NCBI GenBank assembly: GCA_947450695.1
Contig: CANFWV010000010.1
Location: 1 to 64,000 of the forward strand
Length of the DNA stretch: 64,000 nucleotides
Source of the DNA: Comamonadaceae bacterium
Lineage (GTDB): Bacteria > Pseudomonadota > Gammaproteobacteria > Burkholderiales > Burkholderiaceae_C
Reading direction: 5' to 3'
In this document: in pieces, positions 35,573 to 46,870 of the stretch
How the letters are laid out: each line of letters starts with the position of its first letter
How positions within the stretch are numbered: position 1 is the first letter of the stretch
Notes under the pieces: model-generated
Seen by the model: only the letters and a program-made list of their open reading frames with translations
Told to the model about the DNA's origin: nothing
Database searches by the model: none
Program-made: the position numbers and the translations under genes

Positions 35573-36373
35573 ATGTGCCAACTGCTTGGAATGAACTGCA
35601 ACACCCCAACCGATGTGACCTTCAGCTTCGCCGGGTTTGCGCAGCGCGGTGGCCGCACCGACCTGCACACGGATGGTTGGGGCATCGCATTTTTTGAAGG
35701 CAGCAACAAGGTCGGTCAGGCTGGGCCAGAGGGGGATAAAGGCTTGCGCCATTTTGTCGATCACCAGCCTGCCTCCGAATCGCCGGTGGCTGAGTTGATC
35801 CGTCGCTACCCGATCAAAAGCCGCAACGTCATCGCCCACATTCGCAAGGCCACACAGGGCCGTGTCGCGCTGGAAAACTGTCACCCCTTCGTGCGCGAAC
35901 TGTGGGGGCGCTACTGGGTCTTTGCGCACAACGGCGACCTGAAAAATTTTCATCCGCGCTTGCACGCCGGTTTCAAACCGGTTGGCGACACCGACAGCGA
36001 GCGTGCCTTTTGCTGGATCATGCAAGAGCTCGCCAAGTCCCATGCGGGCGTGCCCAGCGTGGCTGAACTCACGTTGACGCTGCGCGAGCTCGCGAAAGAA
36101 GTGGTGCGTCACGGCACCTTCAACTTCATGCTGAGTAATGGCTTGGCGCTCTGGGCGCATGCCTCGACGAACCTGTTTTATGTCGAACGTCGGCACCCGT
36201 TTGCGCACGCCACCTTGAGCGACGAAGACCTGAGCATTAACTTCGCTGAACACACGCAAGCGACTGATCGTGTGGCGGTGGTGGTCACGGCGCCGCTCAC
36301 TACCAACGAAGCCTGGCTGCCGTTTGCCGCCGGGGAATTGAAGGTGTTTGTGGACGGAGCTTTGGTCGTTTAA
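35573..36373 (+). CDS. Class II glutamine amidotransferase (YafJ-like)
   Basis: A 266-residue N-terminal-nucleophile amidotransferase. Cys2 (MCQLLGMNC) becomes the N-terminal nucleophile after Met cleavage. Ntn-fold landmarks are FAQRGGRTDLHTDGWGIAFF near 22-41, HIRKATQGRV near 86 and FAHNGDLKNF near 116. It should hydrolyse glutamine, but there is no synthase domain or obvious acceptor partner nearby; YafJ function is poorly known. It starts 12 bp after the MFS gene and converges on gshB. Confidence 0.9.
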   Translation: MCQLLGMNCNTPTDVTFSFAGFAQRGGRTDLHTDGWGIAFFEGSNKVGQAGPEGDKGLRHFVDHQPASESPVAELIRRYPIKSRNVIAHIRKATQGRVALENCHPFVRELWGRYWVFAHNGDLKNFHPRLHAGFKPVGDTDSERAFCWIMQELAKSHAGVPSVAELTLTLRELAKEVVRHGTFNFMLSNGLALWAHASTNLFYVERRHPFAHATLSDEDLSINFAEHTQATDRVAVVVTAPLTTNEAWLPFAAGELKVFVDGALVV

Positions 36374-36380
36374 AGAGTGT

Positions 36381-37346
36381 TCAGGCTGGGGTGGCCAGCG
36401 CTGCTTCGAGTGCGTCGATGAACATCGCCGCCACGTCAAAATCGGTTTGGTCAAAAATTTCCTGAAAGCAGGTCGGGCTCGTCACGTTGATCTCGGTGAT
36501 GCAGTCACCAATGACGTCAATACCTGCCAGCAGCAGGCCGCGCGCCGCCAGCACCGGGCCGACAGCTTCGGCTATTTCACGGTCACGCGCTGAGAGTGCT
36601 TGCGCCACGCCCAGACCACCGGCAGCCAGGTTGCCGCGCACCTCATTGCCTTGTGGAATGCGTGCCAACGCAAAGGGCACGGGCTTGCCGCCAATCACCA
36701 GCACGCGTTTGTCGCCTTTGACGATTTCTGGCAAAAACTTTTGCACCATGACGCTTTGTGCGCCGTCTTTGTTCAACGTCTCGATGATGCTGCCCAAGTT
36801 CATGCCGTCGGCCTTGACTCGGAAAATACCCATGCCACCCATGCCGTCGAGTGGCTTCAAGATGATGTCTTGGTGCTCGGCGTGAAAGCGTTTGATGTCT
36901 TCTGCGTCGCGCGTCACCAGCGTTGGGCCAATGAATTGCTGAAACTCCATGATGGCGAGTTTCTCAGGGTGGTCACGCAGCGCACGCGGCTTGTTAAAGA
37001 CGCGAGCGCCTTCGCGTTCGGCTTGCTCCAGCAGGTGGGTGCTGTAGAAAAACTCGCTGTCAAACGGTGGGTCTTTGCGCATGATGATGCAACCAAAGTC
37101 ACGCAGCGCCTGCGGCCGTTCGTCGGGGTGCTGCTGCTGGGCGATGAACCAGTTTTGTTCGTCACCTGTGAGGTGAATGTCACGCACAAAGGCCGTCACC
37201 GGCGTGCCGCGCTGCCACATGATGTCTTTAGTTTCGCAGGCACTGATGGTGTGGCCGCGTCGTTGCGCTTCCCGCATCATGGCAAAGGTGGTGTCCTTGT
37301 AAATCTTGAAAGACTCCAGTGGATCGGCAACGAAAAGAATGTTCAT
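36381..37346 (-). CDS. gshB: Glutathione synthetase GshB
   Basis: A 321-residue ATP-grasp ligase joining gamma-glutamylcysteine and glycine. The N-terminal domain has MNILFVADPLESFKIYKDTTF. The ATP-binding parts are RDAEDIKRF, LKPLDGMGGMGIFRVK near 160-175 and VMVQKFLPEI. The Mg-binding end is AGIDVIGDCITEINVTSPT near 275-293. Length equals E. coli GshB. It is downstream of kup and gshA on the same strand, so both glutathione genes flank a K+ transporter. Confidence 0.96.
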   Translation of the reverse strand: MNILFVADPLESFKIYKDTTFAMMREAQRRGHTISACETKDIMWQRGTPVTAFVRDIHLTGDEQNWFIAQQQHPDERPQALRDFGCIIMRKDPPFDSEFFYSTHLLEQAEREGARVFNKPRALRDHPEKLAIMEFQQFIGPTLVTRDAEDIKRFHAEHQDIILKPLDGMGGMGIFRVKADGMNLGSIIETLNKDGAQSVMVQKFLPEIVKGDKRVLVIGGKPVPFALARIPQGNEVRGNLAAGGLGVAQALSARDREIAEAVGPVLAARGLLLAGIDVIGDCITEINVTSPTCFQEIFDQTDFDVAAMFIDALEAALATPA

Positions 37347-37490
37347 GGTGGGACTGAGGTAGTGGGGGCCGGCGCTGCGAAAGCGCAGCTATAGATTTTG
37401 GCAGGTTGCTGAGCTCTCAGTCGTGCGGGTTGGATGTGGCCCCACGTGCGACAAGGCAAACGGGTCAGCGCCAAGTCAAGATCCCAACTG

Positions 37491-39359
37491 TTAAATCTCA
37501 ACCTTACTGCCCAGCTCCACCACCGCGTTATTGGGCAAATTCAAAAAGTCAGCTGCTGAACTTGCATTCCGGTGCATTTGCGCAAATAGTTTTTCTCGCC
37601 ACTGCGCCATGCCATCACCGATGGTTGGAACCACCGTATCTCGCGACAAAAAGTAGCTGGTGGACATCGGATCAACTTGGCAGCCCTGGCCTCGCATCTG
37701 CAGTAGCGCGCTCGGCACGTCAGGGTCATTTTTAAAGCCATAGTGCAGCACCACCTGCCAGCAGTGGCGTCCCAAGGAGGTGACTTCCAGTCGCTTGTCC
37801 ATGTTGATCCATGGCACTTCGTGGCTGCGCACCGTCACAAACAGGTTGGTTTCGTGCAACACCTTGTTGTGCTTGAGGTTGTGCAACATGGCGTTGGGCA
37901 CAGTTCCTGGCTCGGTCGTCAAAAATACAGCCGTGCCCTCAACGCGCAATGGTGGGCTGACAAAAACAGCCTCCAGGAAGCTTTTCAGGTCAATCGCGTC
38001 AGCGCGCAGTTTATTGTTGAGGATGTAACGCCCCTCTTCCCAAGTGACCATCAGGGTGAATATCGCGCCGGCGATCAAAATAGGGAACCAGCCGCCCTCA
38101 ATGAACTTGAGCGCATTGGACGCGAGGAAGGCGAAGTCAATGGCAAAGAAGATACCGGTGGCCGCAAGGCATAGCGCCAGCGGGTATTTCCAGCCATAAC
38201 GAATCACATAAAAAGTCAATATCGTGGTGATCAGCATGTTCCCGCACACCGCGATACCGTAGGCCGTTGCCAGCGCATCGGACGACTTGAAAAATACCAC
38301 GGCCATGGCGATGGCCACAAACAGCGTCCAGTTGATGAACGGAATATAGATTTGGCCGGTTTCTTTGATGCTGGTATGGAGCATGTGCAGGCGCGGCAGA
38401 TAACCGAGCTGGATGATTTGCTTGGTGGCACTGAACGCGCCTGAAATCAGGGCCTGTGAGGCGATCACTGTGGCCATGGTGGCGAGTCCTACCATCGGCA
38501 GCAAAGCCCACTCAGGCATCATCAGGTAAAACGGGTTTTTAACGGCTTCAGGGGTGCTCAGCAGCAGAGCACCTTGGCCGAAGTAGTTCAGCGTCAAGGC
38601 CGGCATGACCACGCTGAACCAAGCCAATCGGATCGGTCGTTTGCCGAAATGTCCCATGTCGGCGTAGAGCGCCTCGGCGCCCGTGACGCACAGCACAATG
38701 GCACCCAAAATCAGAAAGGTAGTGCCGGGGCTGTTCCACATGAAGAACAGGGCGTAATGCGGGCTCAGTGCCTTCAAAATAGCCGGATTCTCAGCGATTT
38801 GAAGCGTACCTAACACGCCGATGGCGACAAACCAGACCAGTGTAATGGGGCCAAAAAACTTGCCAATCCCTGCGGTGCCGCGCTTTTGAACGATAAACAG
38901 CAGCAGCAGAATTCCCAGGGTCAGAGGAATGACATATTTGGTGAATGTTGGCGAGACAATCTCCAGCCCCTCAACGGCTGACAGCACCGAAATCGCAGGG
39001 GTGATGACGCCATCGCCATAAAAAAGTGCCACGCCAAACATGCCGACGACCAGCAGTCGTCTGCGCAAAACCGGCTTGTCTTTAACGGCGTTGGACGCCA
39101 GCGCCAGTAAGGCCCCGGTACCCCCTTCGCCCTGGTTGTCTGCTCTCAGCACCAGCAACACATATTTGACCGAGACGATGACCGTCAGGGTCCAAAAAAA
39201 GATCGACAGAATGCCGAAGATGTTGGTTGGGTTTAAGTCCACATGACCTGTGGCGAAAACTGTTTTAACCGCGTAGAGGACGCTGGTGCCAATATCGCCG
39301 TAAACGATACCGATGGCGCCGAGTGTCAGCGCCGAGAGGGAGGATTTTGAGCTTGTCAC
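37491..39359 (-). CDS. kup: Low-affinity potassium transporter Kup
   Basis: A 622-residue KUP/HAK/KT K+-proton symporter with about 12 helices in the first 430 residues. The family motif [16 protein letters not shown] is near residues 16-31; [11 protein letters not shown] near 75 and [19 protein letters not shown] near 107 follow. The cytoplasmic C-terminus ends [22 protein letters not shown] 39359 gives [17 protein letters not shown] and the E. coli length of 622; another GTG at 39374 adds five residues. It lies between gshA and gshB. Confidence 0.95.
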   Translation of the reverse strand: MTSSKSSLSALTLGAIGIVYGDIGTSVLYAVKTVFATGHVDLNPTNIFGILSIFFWTLTVIVSVKYVLLVLRADNQGEGGTGALLALASNAVKDKPVLRRRLLVVGMFGVALFYGDGVITPAISVLSAVEGLEIVSPTFTKYVIPLTLGILLLLFIVQKRGTAGIGKFFGPITLVWFVAIGVLGTLQIAENPAILKALSPHYALFFMWNSPGTTFLILGAIVLCVTGAEALYADMGHFGKRPIRLAWFSVVMPALTLNYFGQGALLLSTPEAVKNPFYLMMPEWALLPMVGLATMATVIASQALISGAFSATKQIIQLGYLPRLHMLHTSIKETGQIYIPFINWTLFVAIAMAVVFFKSSDALATAYGIAVCGNMLITTILTFYVIRYGWKYPLALCLAATGIFFAIDFAFLASNALKFIEGGWFPILIAGAIFTLMVTWEEGRYILNNKLRADAIDLKSFLEAVFVSPPLRVEGTAVFLTTEPGTVPNAMLHNLKHNKVLHETNLFVTVRSHEVPWINMDKRLEVTSLGRHCWQVVLHYGFKNDPDVPSALLQMRGQGCQVDPMSTSYFLSRDTVVPTIGDGMAQWREKLFAQMHRNASSAADFLNLPNNAVVELGSKVEI

Positions 39360-39501
39360 AAAGAATTCACCCACACGGCCAGAACATGCCCCAGTTTCTG
39401 GCGATGCCGGTGAAATAGTTACTTTTAGGAACGCTATTCTGCACTTGCGCTGGGCTCTTGTGACCGAGGGGAAACCGCAGACGGCTTAAAAAGTCAGGTT
39501 T

Positions 39502-39518
39502 TTGTTGCACCGCAACAA
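39502..39518. repeat. Short perfect inverted repeat upstream of kup
   Basis: TTGTTGC (39502-39508) and GCAACAA (39512-39518) pair exactly around ACC. It lies in the 226-bp space between the gshA stop and the kup start. On the minus strand it is followed by A rather than T, so it is not a standard terminator for gshA; it may be an operator or leader hairpin for kup. Apart from this the gap shows no gene. Confidence 0.4.
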
Positions 39519-39585
39519 CTGGCTATTGTCGAACCTGAAACTCTCGGCAATCGACGATCCATTGCCAGATCGCATGGCTCAACGG

Positions 39586-40881
39586 TTAATCGTAGACCTC
39601 GGCTTCAGGGTCTGTCGCTTCTAGCTCGTAGCTGGCGGCCAGCATTGCGAGGCGGCCAATCACGCCGTACATATAGAAGCGGTTGGGGCTGCTTGAGCCG
39701 GGTTTTTGGCCCGGTTGAGGCAGACGGCCGCTGTCGGCAAAGGCCAGTGGTACAAAGCTGGCGCCCGGGGCGTTGAGGTTTTCGTCAACACCTCGCTCGG
39801 CATGGACCCGGTAAAAACCACCCACGACGTAGCGGTCCATCATGTAAACCACTGGCTCGGCCACAGCATCGTTGACGCGCTCGTTGGTCAGCACGCCTTC
39901 TTGGATGATGACTTCAGACAGCGCTTGGCCGTCTTTGGTCAAACTCATCTTGGTTTTGCTCTTGCTGCTCAGTGCGTCAAGGTCTTTGACGTCACGCACC
40001 GTCATGATGCCCATGCCGTAGGTGCCGTTGTCAGCCTTGACGACGACAAAAGGCTTCTCGTTGATGCCGTATTCTTTGTATTTGCGCTTGATTTTGGTCA
40101 GCAGCGCGTCGACGTTGGTGCGCAGGCAGTCCATCCCCAAGTCTTCGTCGAAATTGACTTCGCCGCACTTGGCGTACATCGGGTTGATCAACCACGGGTC
40201 CATGCCGAGCAACTTGCCGAAGCGCTTGGCCACCTCTTCATACGCTAGGAAATGACGCGATTTACGGCGTACCGACCAGCCTGCGTGCAACGGCGGCAGC
40301 AGGTACTGCTCGTGCAGGTCTTCCAGCATGCCTGGAATGCCTGTTGACAAATCGTTGTTCAGCAAAATGGTGCAAGGGTCAAAGTCTTTTAGTCCCAAGC
40401 GACGGTCTGTGCGGATCAACGGCTCGATGGTGATGGTGTCGCCGGTGGGCAAATCCAGCGTGGTCGGATCTTTGATCTCCGGGTCCAGCGAACCAAAACG
40501 CACGTTCAGCCCGGCTTGGTGAAAGATGCGCTTGAGCTGCAGCACGTTGGACAGGTAAAAGCTGTTGCGCGTGTGGCTCTCAGGGACGATCAGAAGGTTG
40601 CGCGCTTCAGGGCAGATTTTTTCAATCGCCGCCATTGCCGCTTGCACGGCCAGCGGCAGCATTTCGGGTGTCAGGTTGTTCCAGCCGCCCGGAAAGAGAT
40701 TGGTGTCTACCGGCGCCAGTTTGAAGCCGGCATTGCGAATGTCGACCGATGAGTACAGCGGCGGTGTGTGTTCCATCCACTCCAAGCGAAACCAGCGTTC
40801 AATAGCCGGGGTGGAGTCGAGGATGCGCTGTTCCAACTCGTTGATGGGGCCGTTCAGGGCGGTGATGAGGTGGGGGACCAT
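39586..40881 (-). CDS. gshA: Glutamate-cysteine ligase GshA (proteobacterial thiobacillus-type family)
   Basis: A 431-residue enzyme of the non-E. coli GshA family found in beta-proteobacteria and acidithiobacilli. It makes gamma-glutamylcysteine, the first step of glutathione synthesis. Landmarks: HTPPLYSSVDIRNAGFKLAP near 38-57, LLIVPESHTRNSFYLSNV near 98 and FVVVKADNGTYGMGIMTV near 278 (nucleotide/metal region). RVNDAVAEPVVYMMDRYVVGG lies near 335. The product is used by GshB encoded about 3 kb away. Confidence 0.92.
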   Translation of the reverse strand: MVPHLITALNGPINELEQRILDSTPAIERWFRLEWMEHTPPLYSSVDIRNAGFKLAPVDTNLFPGGWNNLTPEMLPLAVQAAMAAIEKICPEARNLLIVPESHTRNSFYLSNVLQLKRIFHQAGLNVRFGSLDPEIKDPTTLDLPTGDTITIEPLIRTDRRLGLKDFDPCTILLNNDLSTGIPGMLEDLHEQYLLPPLHAGWSVRRKSRHFLAYEEVAKRFGKLLGMDPWLINPMYAKCGEVNFDEDLGMDCLRTNVDALLTKIKRKYKEYGINEKPFVVVKADNGTYGMGIMTVRDVKDLDALSSKSKTKMSLTKDGQALSEVIIQEGVLTNERVNDAVAEPVVYMMDRYVVGGFYRVHAERGVDENLNAPGASFVPLAFADSGRLPQPGQKPGSSSPNRFYMYGVIGRLAMLAASYELEATDPEAEVYD

Positions 40882-41019
40882 GCGGCCACTTTCAGGTGAG
40901 TTGTTGTTTTTAGTGCAAAGCGGCTAGGCTTCGCTTGCACATTATGGGGTCAGCACGCTTTCAACGTATATATAGACGTCGATCCGGCTTGCAAGCCCCT
41001 TCAAAAGCGTTAACCCGCT

Positions 41020-42333
41020 TCAGCCGCGCACTTCGCCTTCACCCAGTACGACGTATTTCAGGGAGGTCAGGCCTTCAATGCCGACCGGCCCGCGTGCATG
41101 GAATTTGTCCGTGCTGATGCCAATTTCAGCACCCAGCCCAAACTCGAAGCCGTCAGCGAAGCGAGTGCTTGCATTCACCATAACGCTGGCTGAATCAACC
41201 TCGCGTAAAAAACGTTGGGCATGCCCGTGGTCCCGCGTGATGATGGCGTCGGTGTGGTGACTCGAATAGCGGTTGATGTGTGCTATTGCTTCGTCGACGT
41301 CCGCAACGACCTTGATGCTGATGACCGGCGCCAGGTATTCCTCGTACCAGTCTTGTTCGGTGGCGGGCTTCACATTGGCCTTCGGCAAGGCCGCGCTCAA
41401 CAGGTTAAGAGCTTCGGCATCGCAGCGCATTTCGACCGCTTTGGCGGCGTAGATGGCCCCAATCTTCGGCAGGAATTCAGCCGCCACGGCGCGCGCCACC
41501 AGCAAGCCTTCGGTGGCATTGCAAGGGCTGTATTTTTGTGTTTTGGCGTTGTCGGCAATTTTGACGGCCATGGCGATGTCGCAAAAGTCGTCCACATAAA
41601 CATGGCAATTGCCGTCCAAATGCTTGATGACAGGCACTTTGGCGTCACGGCTGATGCGCTCGATCAAGCCCTTGCCGCCGCGCGGAATGATGACGTCGAC
41701 GTATTGCGGCATGGTGATCAGCTGGCCGACGGCTGCGCGGTCGATGGTCGGTACGAGTTGCACGGCCTCTGCCGGCAGACCGGCTTGGACCAGCGCTTGT
41801 CGTACCAGTGCGGCCAGCGCCTTGTTCGACTCAATCGCCTCAGAGCCACCGCGCAAAATGCAGGCGTTGCCGCTCTTGATGGCCAGAGACGCGGCTTCAA
41901 TCGTCACGTTCGGACGGCTTTCGTAAATCATGCCGAAGACGCCGATGGGCACGCGCATCTGGCCGACACGGATGCCGCTGGGCTGCTGTTTCATGCCGAT
42001 GATCTCGCCAATCACGTCGGGCATGACGGCGAGTTGTTCACATCCCAGTGCCACGGTTTCCAAAGCCTCAGCGCTGAGCTTGAGGCGATCCAGCATCGGG
42101 CCGTCCAAGCCGGCGGAGGCTGCGTGGTCAAGGTCGCGCTGGTTGGCTGTTTTCAGCGCTGCAAATTGCTCGCGCAAAAGACCGGCCAGCGTCATCAGCG
42201 CTTGATTTTTCAGGGCGGTGGGCGCTTTGGCCATCAGCGCCGAAGCGGCTTTGGCCTTGACGCCGAGGGCATCCATCAGGCGTGGGACGTCGCCGTCTCG
42301 GGACAGTTCTTCAGGAGTGGCGGTCGAGTTCAT
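41020..42333 (-). CDS. proA: Gamma-glutamyl phosphate reductase ProA
   Basis: A 437-residue aldehyde-dehydrogenase-fold enzyme reducing gamma-glutamyl phosphate to glutamate semialdehyde in proline synthesis. The NADPH region has [20 protein letters not shown] near 131-150 and [14 protein letters not shown] near 158. The catalytic Cys lies in [12 protein letters not shown] near 270. The end is the conserved [20 protein letters not shown]. proB is not here. The gene follows holA with a 54-bp gap. Confidence 0.97.
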   Translation of the reverse strand: MNSTATPEELSRDGDVPRLMDALGVKAKAASALMAKAPTALKNQALMTLAGLLREQFAALKTANQRDLDHAASAGLDGPMLDRLKLSAEALETVALGCEQLAVMPDVIGEIIGMKQQPSGIRVGQMRVPIGVFGMIYESRPNVTIEAASLAIKSGNACILRGGSEAIESNKALAALVRQALVQAGLPAEAVQLVPTIDRAAVGQLITMPQYVDVIIPRGGKGLIERISRDAKVPVIKHLDGNCHVYVDDFCDIAMAVKIADNAKTQKYSPCNATEGLLVARAVAAEFLPKIGAIYAAKAVEMRCDAEALNLLSAALPKANVKPATEQDWYEEYLAPVISIKVVADVDEAIAHINRYSSHHTDAIITRDHGHAQRFLREVDSASVMVNASTRFADGFEFGLGAEIGISTDKFHARGPVGIEGLTSLKYVVLGEGEVRG

Positions 42334-42387
42334 GCTTGTATTTTGCCGTAAGCGCTCGCCGGGGCGTCGAACAGCCGGCGAGTGTGG

Positions 42388-43482
42388 TCAGCGCCCAGAC
42401 CGGGCGGGTGCCGACGTCACCGAGCATTGCGCGCACAGCAAGCTCGCCAGCCGGTGCAGCGCTTGCCAGCCGTCGGCCGGCCAGTCAGGTTGCTTGAGGC
42501 CTTTGACGATGCCGTCCACCTTGTGGGCGGCTTGCAGCAGGTTGGCCAGTGCGGCTTCGTCTATTTGCGGCAGCACCCGTTCAAAGAGTTTTTCTTTGGC
42601 GCCCCAGACGCGGTTTTCTCGCAGCGCCATGGGCATCGGCCGGCCGGCGGCCATGGCGTCTTTGACGCGCTTCAGGCTACGTATGTCTTCGGCCAGCGCC
42701 CAGTGCACCAGCACCTCGGCTTCGCCTTCAGATTGCAGGCCATCGAGCATGCGCGCCACGCGCACGCCTTGGCCGGCGAGCACGGCTTCAGAGAGTTTGA
42801 AGACGTCGTACCGGGCGACATTAAGCACTGCGTTTTCGACCTGGTCAAAATTCAGCAAGGTTGGTTGGCGGGGATTCAGTGTCGGGTAAAGCAGGGCGAG
42901 TTTTTGAATTTCCTGATGAGCTGCCAACAGATTGCCTTCGACCCGGTCGGCAAAAAACTGCAGCGTGCGCTGGCCTTCTTCGCCGGGCGCGACTTGCAGG
43001 CTGTGCTGTTGCATTCGCAGAGCGATCCAGGTCGGCAGGTTGCGGCGGTCAATCGGGTCGAACTTGATGCTGACGCCATAACTCTCTAGTGCACCAAACC
43101 AGGCACCCTTGGCGGTTGCGCTGTCGAGCCTGGGCAGCAGAACCAGCGTCAAAGTAGAGTCGTCGCCTTGTGCGCGTTCGGCGATTTGCTGCAGCGCGGC
43201 TGAACCATCTTTGCCGGGCTTGCCACTGGGGATGCGGATTTCAACGATCTGCTTGTCAGCAAACAAACTCAGCGAGCCGCCGCTGGCGAGCACTTCGCTC
43301 CAGTCAAAGTGGGCGCCCGCCACGGTGTGGACGGTGCGTTCGGTGTAGCCCAGCTCACGCGCTGTGGCGCGCAGTGCATCGGCACATTCTTGCACCAGCA
43401 GCGGCTCATCGCCGTGCAAGACATACAGGCTTTTCAGCCCGCGCAGAAGGTGTTCGGAGAGTTGCGCGCTAGCCAGTTGCAT
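42388..43482 (-). CDS. holA: DNA polymerase III delta subunit HolA
   Basis: A 364-residue clamp-loader subunit that opens the beta sliding clamp. It has the AAA+ fold start SLYVLHGDEPLLVQECADAL (about 16-35), the beta-interaction region near FADKQIVEIRIPSGKPGKDG (about 75-94) and the C-terminal collar domain (VWGAKEKLFERVLPQI near 300). There is no functional Walker A, as expected for delta. It follows lptE by 8 bp in the widespread leuS-lptE-holA order. Confidence 0.95.
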   Translation of the reverse strand: MQLASAQLSEHLLRGLKSLYVLHGDEPLLVQECADALRATARELGYTERTVHTVAGAHFDWSEVLASGGSLSLFADKQIVEIRIPSGKPGKDGSAALQQIAERAQGDDSTLTLVLLPRLDSATAKGAWFGALESYGVSIKFDPIDRRNLPTWIALRMQQHSLQVAPGEEGQRTLQFFADRVEGNLLAAHQEIQKLALLYPTLNPRQPTLLNFDQVENAVLNVARYDVFKLSEAVLAGQGVRVARMLDGLQSEGEAEVLVHWALAEDIRSLKRVKDAMAAGRPMPMALRENRVWGAKEKLFERVLPQIDEAALANLLQAAHKVDGIVKGLKQPDWPADGWQALHRLASLLCAQCSVTSAPARSGR

Positions 43483-43490
43483 AGTGGTTT

Positions 43491-44006
43491 TTACAGCGAT
43501 TGCACGGCAGCCAGACGCCGCATGATTTGCTGGACGATGTCACTTTGCATATCTCTGTAGAGGAGTCCCTCTTCAGCTTCCTTGGCCAACACGGCCGACT
43601 CGTTGAAACTGATGTCGCGCTGCTGCTCCAAGTCAGCCTGCGTGATAAGTTCCTTACCTTGCGGCGTGCGTAATCTAAACGAAAAGAGCAGACGCAACTT
43701 GAACTCACGCACCAAGCCAGCAGCATTGACCGCCGTCACGATTTTTTGACGCTGGTCGAACAGAGGATCCAAAATCACATCAGACGTCATCATCTGCTGT
43801 GGATCGGTGACAACTCGCAGATTGCTGTTGGACGCCAGTGTGCGTTTGAGTTGGTTGCCCAAGGTTGAGCCTTCAGCCATGTTGACATAGATCGAGGTGA
43901 AGGCGAAGTTGGGCGCAGCACGCAGCTTGAAGCCGCAACCTGCCGTGGCCAGCAAGGCGCTGGCACCCACAGCAGACGCAGACAGCAATAAGTGACGACG
44001 TTGCAT
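43491..44006 (-). CDS. lptE: LPS assembly lipoprotein LptE
   Basis: A 171-residue outer-membrane lipoprotein that plugs the LptD barrel. The signal peptide ends in lipobox LLATAGC (about residues 18-24), giving lipidation at Cys24, followed by GFKLRAAPNFAFTSIYVNMA. The remaining beta-sandwich contains LFSFRLRTPQGKELI. It lies between leuS (15 bp upstream) and holA. Together with lptA and lptB at the left end it gives three Lpt components in this window. Confidence 0.94.
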   Translation of the reverse strand: MQRRHLLLSASAVGASALLATAGCGFKLRAAPNFAFTSIYVNMAEGSTLGNQLKRTLASNSNLRVVTDPQQMMTSDVILDPLFDQRQKIVTAVNAAGLVREFKLRLLFSFRLRTPQGKELITQADLEQQRDISFNESAVLAKEAEEGLLYRDMQSDIVQQIMRRLAAVQSL

Positions 44007-44021
44007 GACGTTTCCGTTCTT

Positions 44022-46733
44022 TCAGATGACGATGTTGATGAGCCGACCGGGCACCACGATGATTTTTTTAGCTGCCGCCCCATTGGCCGCGCGCACAAAG
44101 GCTTCTGAGGCCAAGGCGGCGGCTTCAATCGCGACTTTGTCGGCGCTAGCCGGCACGGTGACCGAGCCGCGCAGCTTGCCGTTGACTTGCAGCATGAGCT
44201 CAATTTCGTCCTGCTGCAGCGCGCTGCCATCGACCTCTGGCCAAGCGGCGTCTAGCAAGTCGCCGTGTTGTTCCGCGTAGCCAAGGTCGGCCCACAAACC
44301 GTGCGCAATGTGCGGCGTGGCGGGATACAGGCAGCGCAACAAAATACCGAAGCCTTCGCGTAGCGCGGCCAAGGATGCCGTGTTGACCTCGCCTTTGAAG
44401 TCTTCCAGCGCGTTCAGCATCTTCATGCCGCCCGAAACCACGGTGTTGTATTGCATGCGCTGGTAGTCGTAGTCGACCTGCTTCAACACGGTGAAAACTT
44501 CGCGCCGCAGCGTCTTGGTGTCTTTGTCTTGATCCACAGAAGAAGCCTCATCTGCAGACATGGCCGAGAGCTTGACGCCAAAATTCCAGACGCGCCGTAA
44601 GAAACGATACGAACCTTCAACGCCAGCGTCATTCCACTCCAGCGTGGCTTCAGGAGGCGCCGTGAACATGGTGTACAGACGTGCGGTGTCGGCGCCGTAC
44701 TTGCCGATCAGGTCTTGCGGGTCGACGCCGTTGTTCTTGCTCTTGCTCATGGTGCCCACACCTTCGTAGGTGATGAGCGTGCCGACGGGTAGCGTGCCTT
44801 TGGCGTCCTTGAGCTTGGCACCTATGACTTTGCCGGTGGCGTCATGCAGGTCTTCAACCTCTTGCGGCCAGAAATATTCAATGCCTCCTTTGTCTGACTT
44901 GCGCGAGTAAATGTGGTTCAGCACCATGCCCTGTGTTAGCAGCTTGGTGAAGGGCTCGTCAATCTTGACCAAGCCCAGGTCGCGCATGACCTTGGTCCAG
45001 AAGCGCGCATACAAAAGGTGAAGAATGGCGTGTTCAATGCCACCGATGTATTGGTCCATACCGCTGCCGCCCGTGGCTAGCGTTTGGTCGCGCATCCAGT
45101 AGTCGGTGCCGGCACCGACCATCTGCTGATCGTTTTTCGGATCGCAATAGCGCATGAAATACCACGATGAATCAACAAAAGTGTCCATCGTGTCGGTTTC
45201 GCGCCGCGCCGGCTGACCACACACAGGACAGACCACACCCGCATGAAAACCCACGTGTTTCACCAGCGGATTACCGGACCCATCCGGCACACAATCCTGC
45301 GGCAAGATCACTGGCAGGTCTTTTTCAGGCACAGGCACCGCGCCATGTTCAGCGCAATGAATGATCGGAATCGGCGTGCCCCAATAGCGCTGACGGCTGA
45401 CGCCCCAGTCGCGCAAACGCCAAGTGGTCTTTTTCTCGCCCAAGCCTTTGGCCGCAAGCGCCGCAGCCACCGCATCAACGCAAGGCTTGAAAGCCAAGCC
45501 ATTAAATTCACCGGAGTTGACCGCAACGCCAACACCCTTCTCAGCGTACCAATCCTGCCAGACAGTTGCGTCAAAAACACGCAAGGACTCCGCAAATGAA
45601 ACCACGGGTTTGATTACCAGCGAATATTTCAAGGCAAACGCAAAGTCGCGCTCGTCGTGCGCCGGCACACCCATCACCGCACCGTCGCCATACGACATCA
45701 GCACGTAGTTGCCGACCCACACCTCGACCTGCTCACCAGTTAAAGGGTGCGCCACAAAAAGGCCCGTCGGCATGCCTTTCTTCTCTTGCGTGGCGAGTTC
45801 AGCTTCCGTCGTGCCGCCCGACTTGCACTCTTCCAAAAACGCCAACAGCTTCGGTTGCGTGGCCGCCGCATGTAAGGCCAGCGGATGCTCAGGTGCCACG
45901 GCGCAAAACGTCACGCCCATGATGGTGTCCGGACGCGTTGTGAAGACATACATTTTGCCCTCTGTCAGCAGATCTCCAGCGGCATCACGAATGTCGTGCG
46001 TGAACGCAAAACGCACGCCTTCGCTCTTGCCGATCCAGTTTTCTTGCATCAAGCGCACGCGCTCCGGCCAGCCCGATAGGGTGGCTTTGTCGTTGCCGAC
46101 CTGCACGTGGTCCAGCAGTTCTTGCGCGTAGTCGGTGATCTTCAGGTAGTAGCCCGGAATCTCGCGTTTTTCAACCACAGCGCCGGTGCGCCATCCCTTG
46201 CCGTCGATCACTTGTTCATTGGCCAGCACAGTCATGTCGACCGGATCCCAGTTGACGACTTGCGTCTTGCGGTAGGCGATGCCTTTGTCGAGCATCTTCA
46301 AAAACAACCACTGATTCCACTTGTAATAAGTCGGGTCGCAGGTGGCGATTTCGCGGCTCCAGTCAACCGCCAGACCCATCGCCTGCATCTGCTTCTTCAT
46401 ATAAGCAATGTTGTCGTAGGTCCACTGCGCGGGCGGCACATTGTTTTTAAGCGCGGCGTTTTCGGCCGGCAGACCAAAGGCGTCCCAACCCATTGGCATC
46501 AGGACGTTATAGCCCTTCATGCGCAGGTAGCGCGTGAGCATGTCGTTGATGGTGTAGTTGCGCACGTGACCCATGTGCAGCTTGCCGCTGGGGTAGGGCA
46601 GCATGGAGCAGGCGTAGTACTTGCCCATGGGCTTTTTGCCGGAGGTGTCTTCGGTGACGCGGTAGGCATCGACGGCAGTCCATTGGGCTTGAGCGTTGCG
46701 CTCGACGTCGAGGTGCTGGTATTTGTCTTGCAT
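44022..46733 (-). CDS. leuS: Leucyl-tRNA synthetase LeuS
   Basis: A 903-residue class I synthetase. The HIGH-equivalent [15 protein letters not shown] is near residues 46-60. The CP1 editing domain holds [21 protein letters not shown] near 240-260 and [19 protein letters not shown] near 325. The Cys motif [22 protein letters not shown] is near 500, and the KMSKS loop MSKSKNNG near 650. The ATG at 46733 gives the family start [11 protein letters not shown]; a TTG at 46748 adds five residues. It is followed by lptE and holA. Confidence 0.97.
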   Translation of the reverse strand: MQDKYQHLDVERNAQAQWTAVDAYRVTEDTSGKKPMGKYYACSMLPYPSGKLHMGHVRNYTINDMLTRYLRMKGYNVLMPMGWDAFGLPAENAALKNNVPPAQWTYDNIAYMKKQMQAMGLAVDWSREIATCDPTYYKWNQWLFLKMLDKGIAYRKTQVVNWDPVDMTVLANEQVIDGKGWRTGAVVEKREIPGYYLKITDYAQELLDHVQVGNDKATLSGWPERVRLMQENWIGKSEGVRFAFTHDIRDAAGDLLTEGKMYVFTTRPDTIMGVTFCAVAPEHPLALHAAATQPKLLAFLEECKSGGTTEAELATQEKKGMPTGLFVAHPLTGEQVEVWVGNYVLMSYGDGAVMGVPAHDERDFAFALKYSLVIKPVVSFAESLRVFDATVWQDWYAEKGVGVAVNSGEFNGLAFKPCVDAVAAALAAKGLGEKKTTWRLRDWGVSRQRYWGTPIPIIHCAEHGAVPVPEKDLPVILPQDCVPDGSGNPLVKHVGFHAGVVCPVCGQPARRETDTMDTFVDSSWYFMRYCDPKNDQQMVGAGTDYWMRDQTLATGGSGMDQYIGGIEHAILHLLYARFWTKVMRDLGLVKIDEPFTKLLTQGMVLNHIYSRKSDKGGIEYFWPQEVEDLHDATGKVIGAKLKDAKGTLPVGTLITYEGVGTMSKSKNNGVDPQDLIGKYGADTARLYTMFTAPPEATLEWNDAGVEGSYRFLRRVWNFGVKLSAMSADEASSVDQDKDTKTLRREVFTVLKQVDYDYQRMQYNTVVSGGMKMLNALEDFKGEVNTASLAALREGFGILLRCLYPATPHIAHGLWADLGYAEQHGDLLDAAWPEVDGSALQQDEIELMLQVNGKLRGSVTVPASADKVAIEAAALASEAFVRAANGAAAKKIIVVPGRLINIVI

Positions 46734-46870
46734 GAGAAGCTGGGTCAATCGGATGAAGCGGATAAAACGGAGAAGTTAAAACTTGGAGGACTAAAAGCAC
46801 GGAGCAGGAACGAAGCCTCCCTCAGCCGCAGTGGCCAAACGCTGATTTTAGGTCTTGCGCTGACGGTCGG

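Noticed and set aside
35330-36454. 374-codon minus-strand ORF
   Set aside because: Antisense to the end of the MFS gene and the whole glutamine amidotransferase gene, both with clear motifs.
41215-42351. 378-codon plus-strand ORF
   Set aside because: Antisense to proA, whose catalytic and end motifs are complete. The product is a His/Gly/Val-rich shadow translation.
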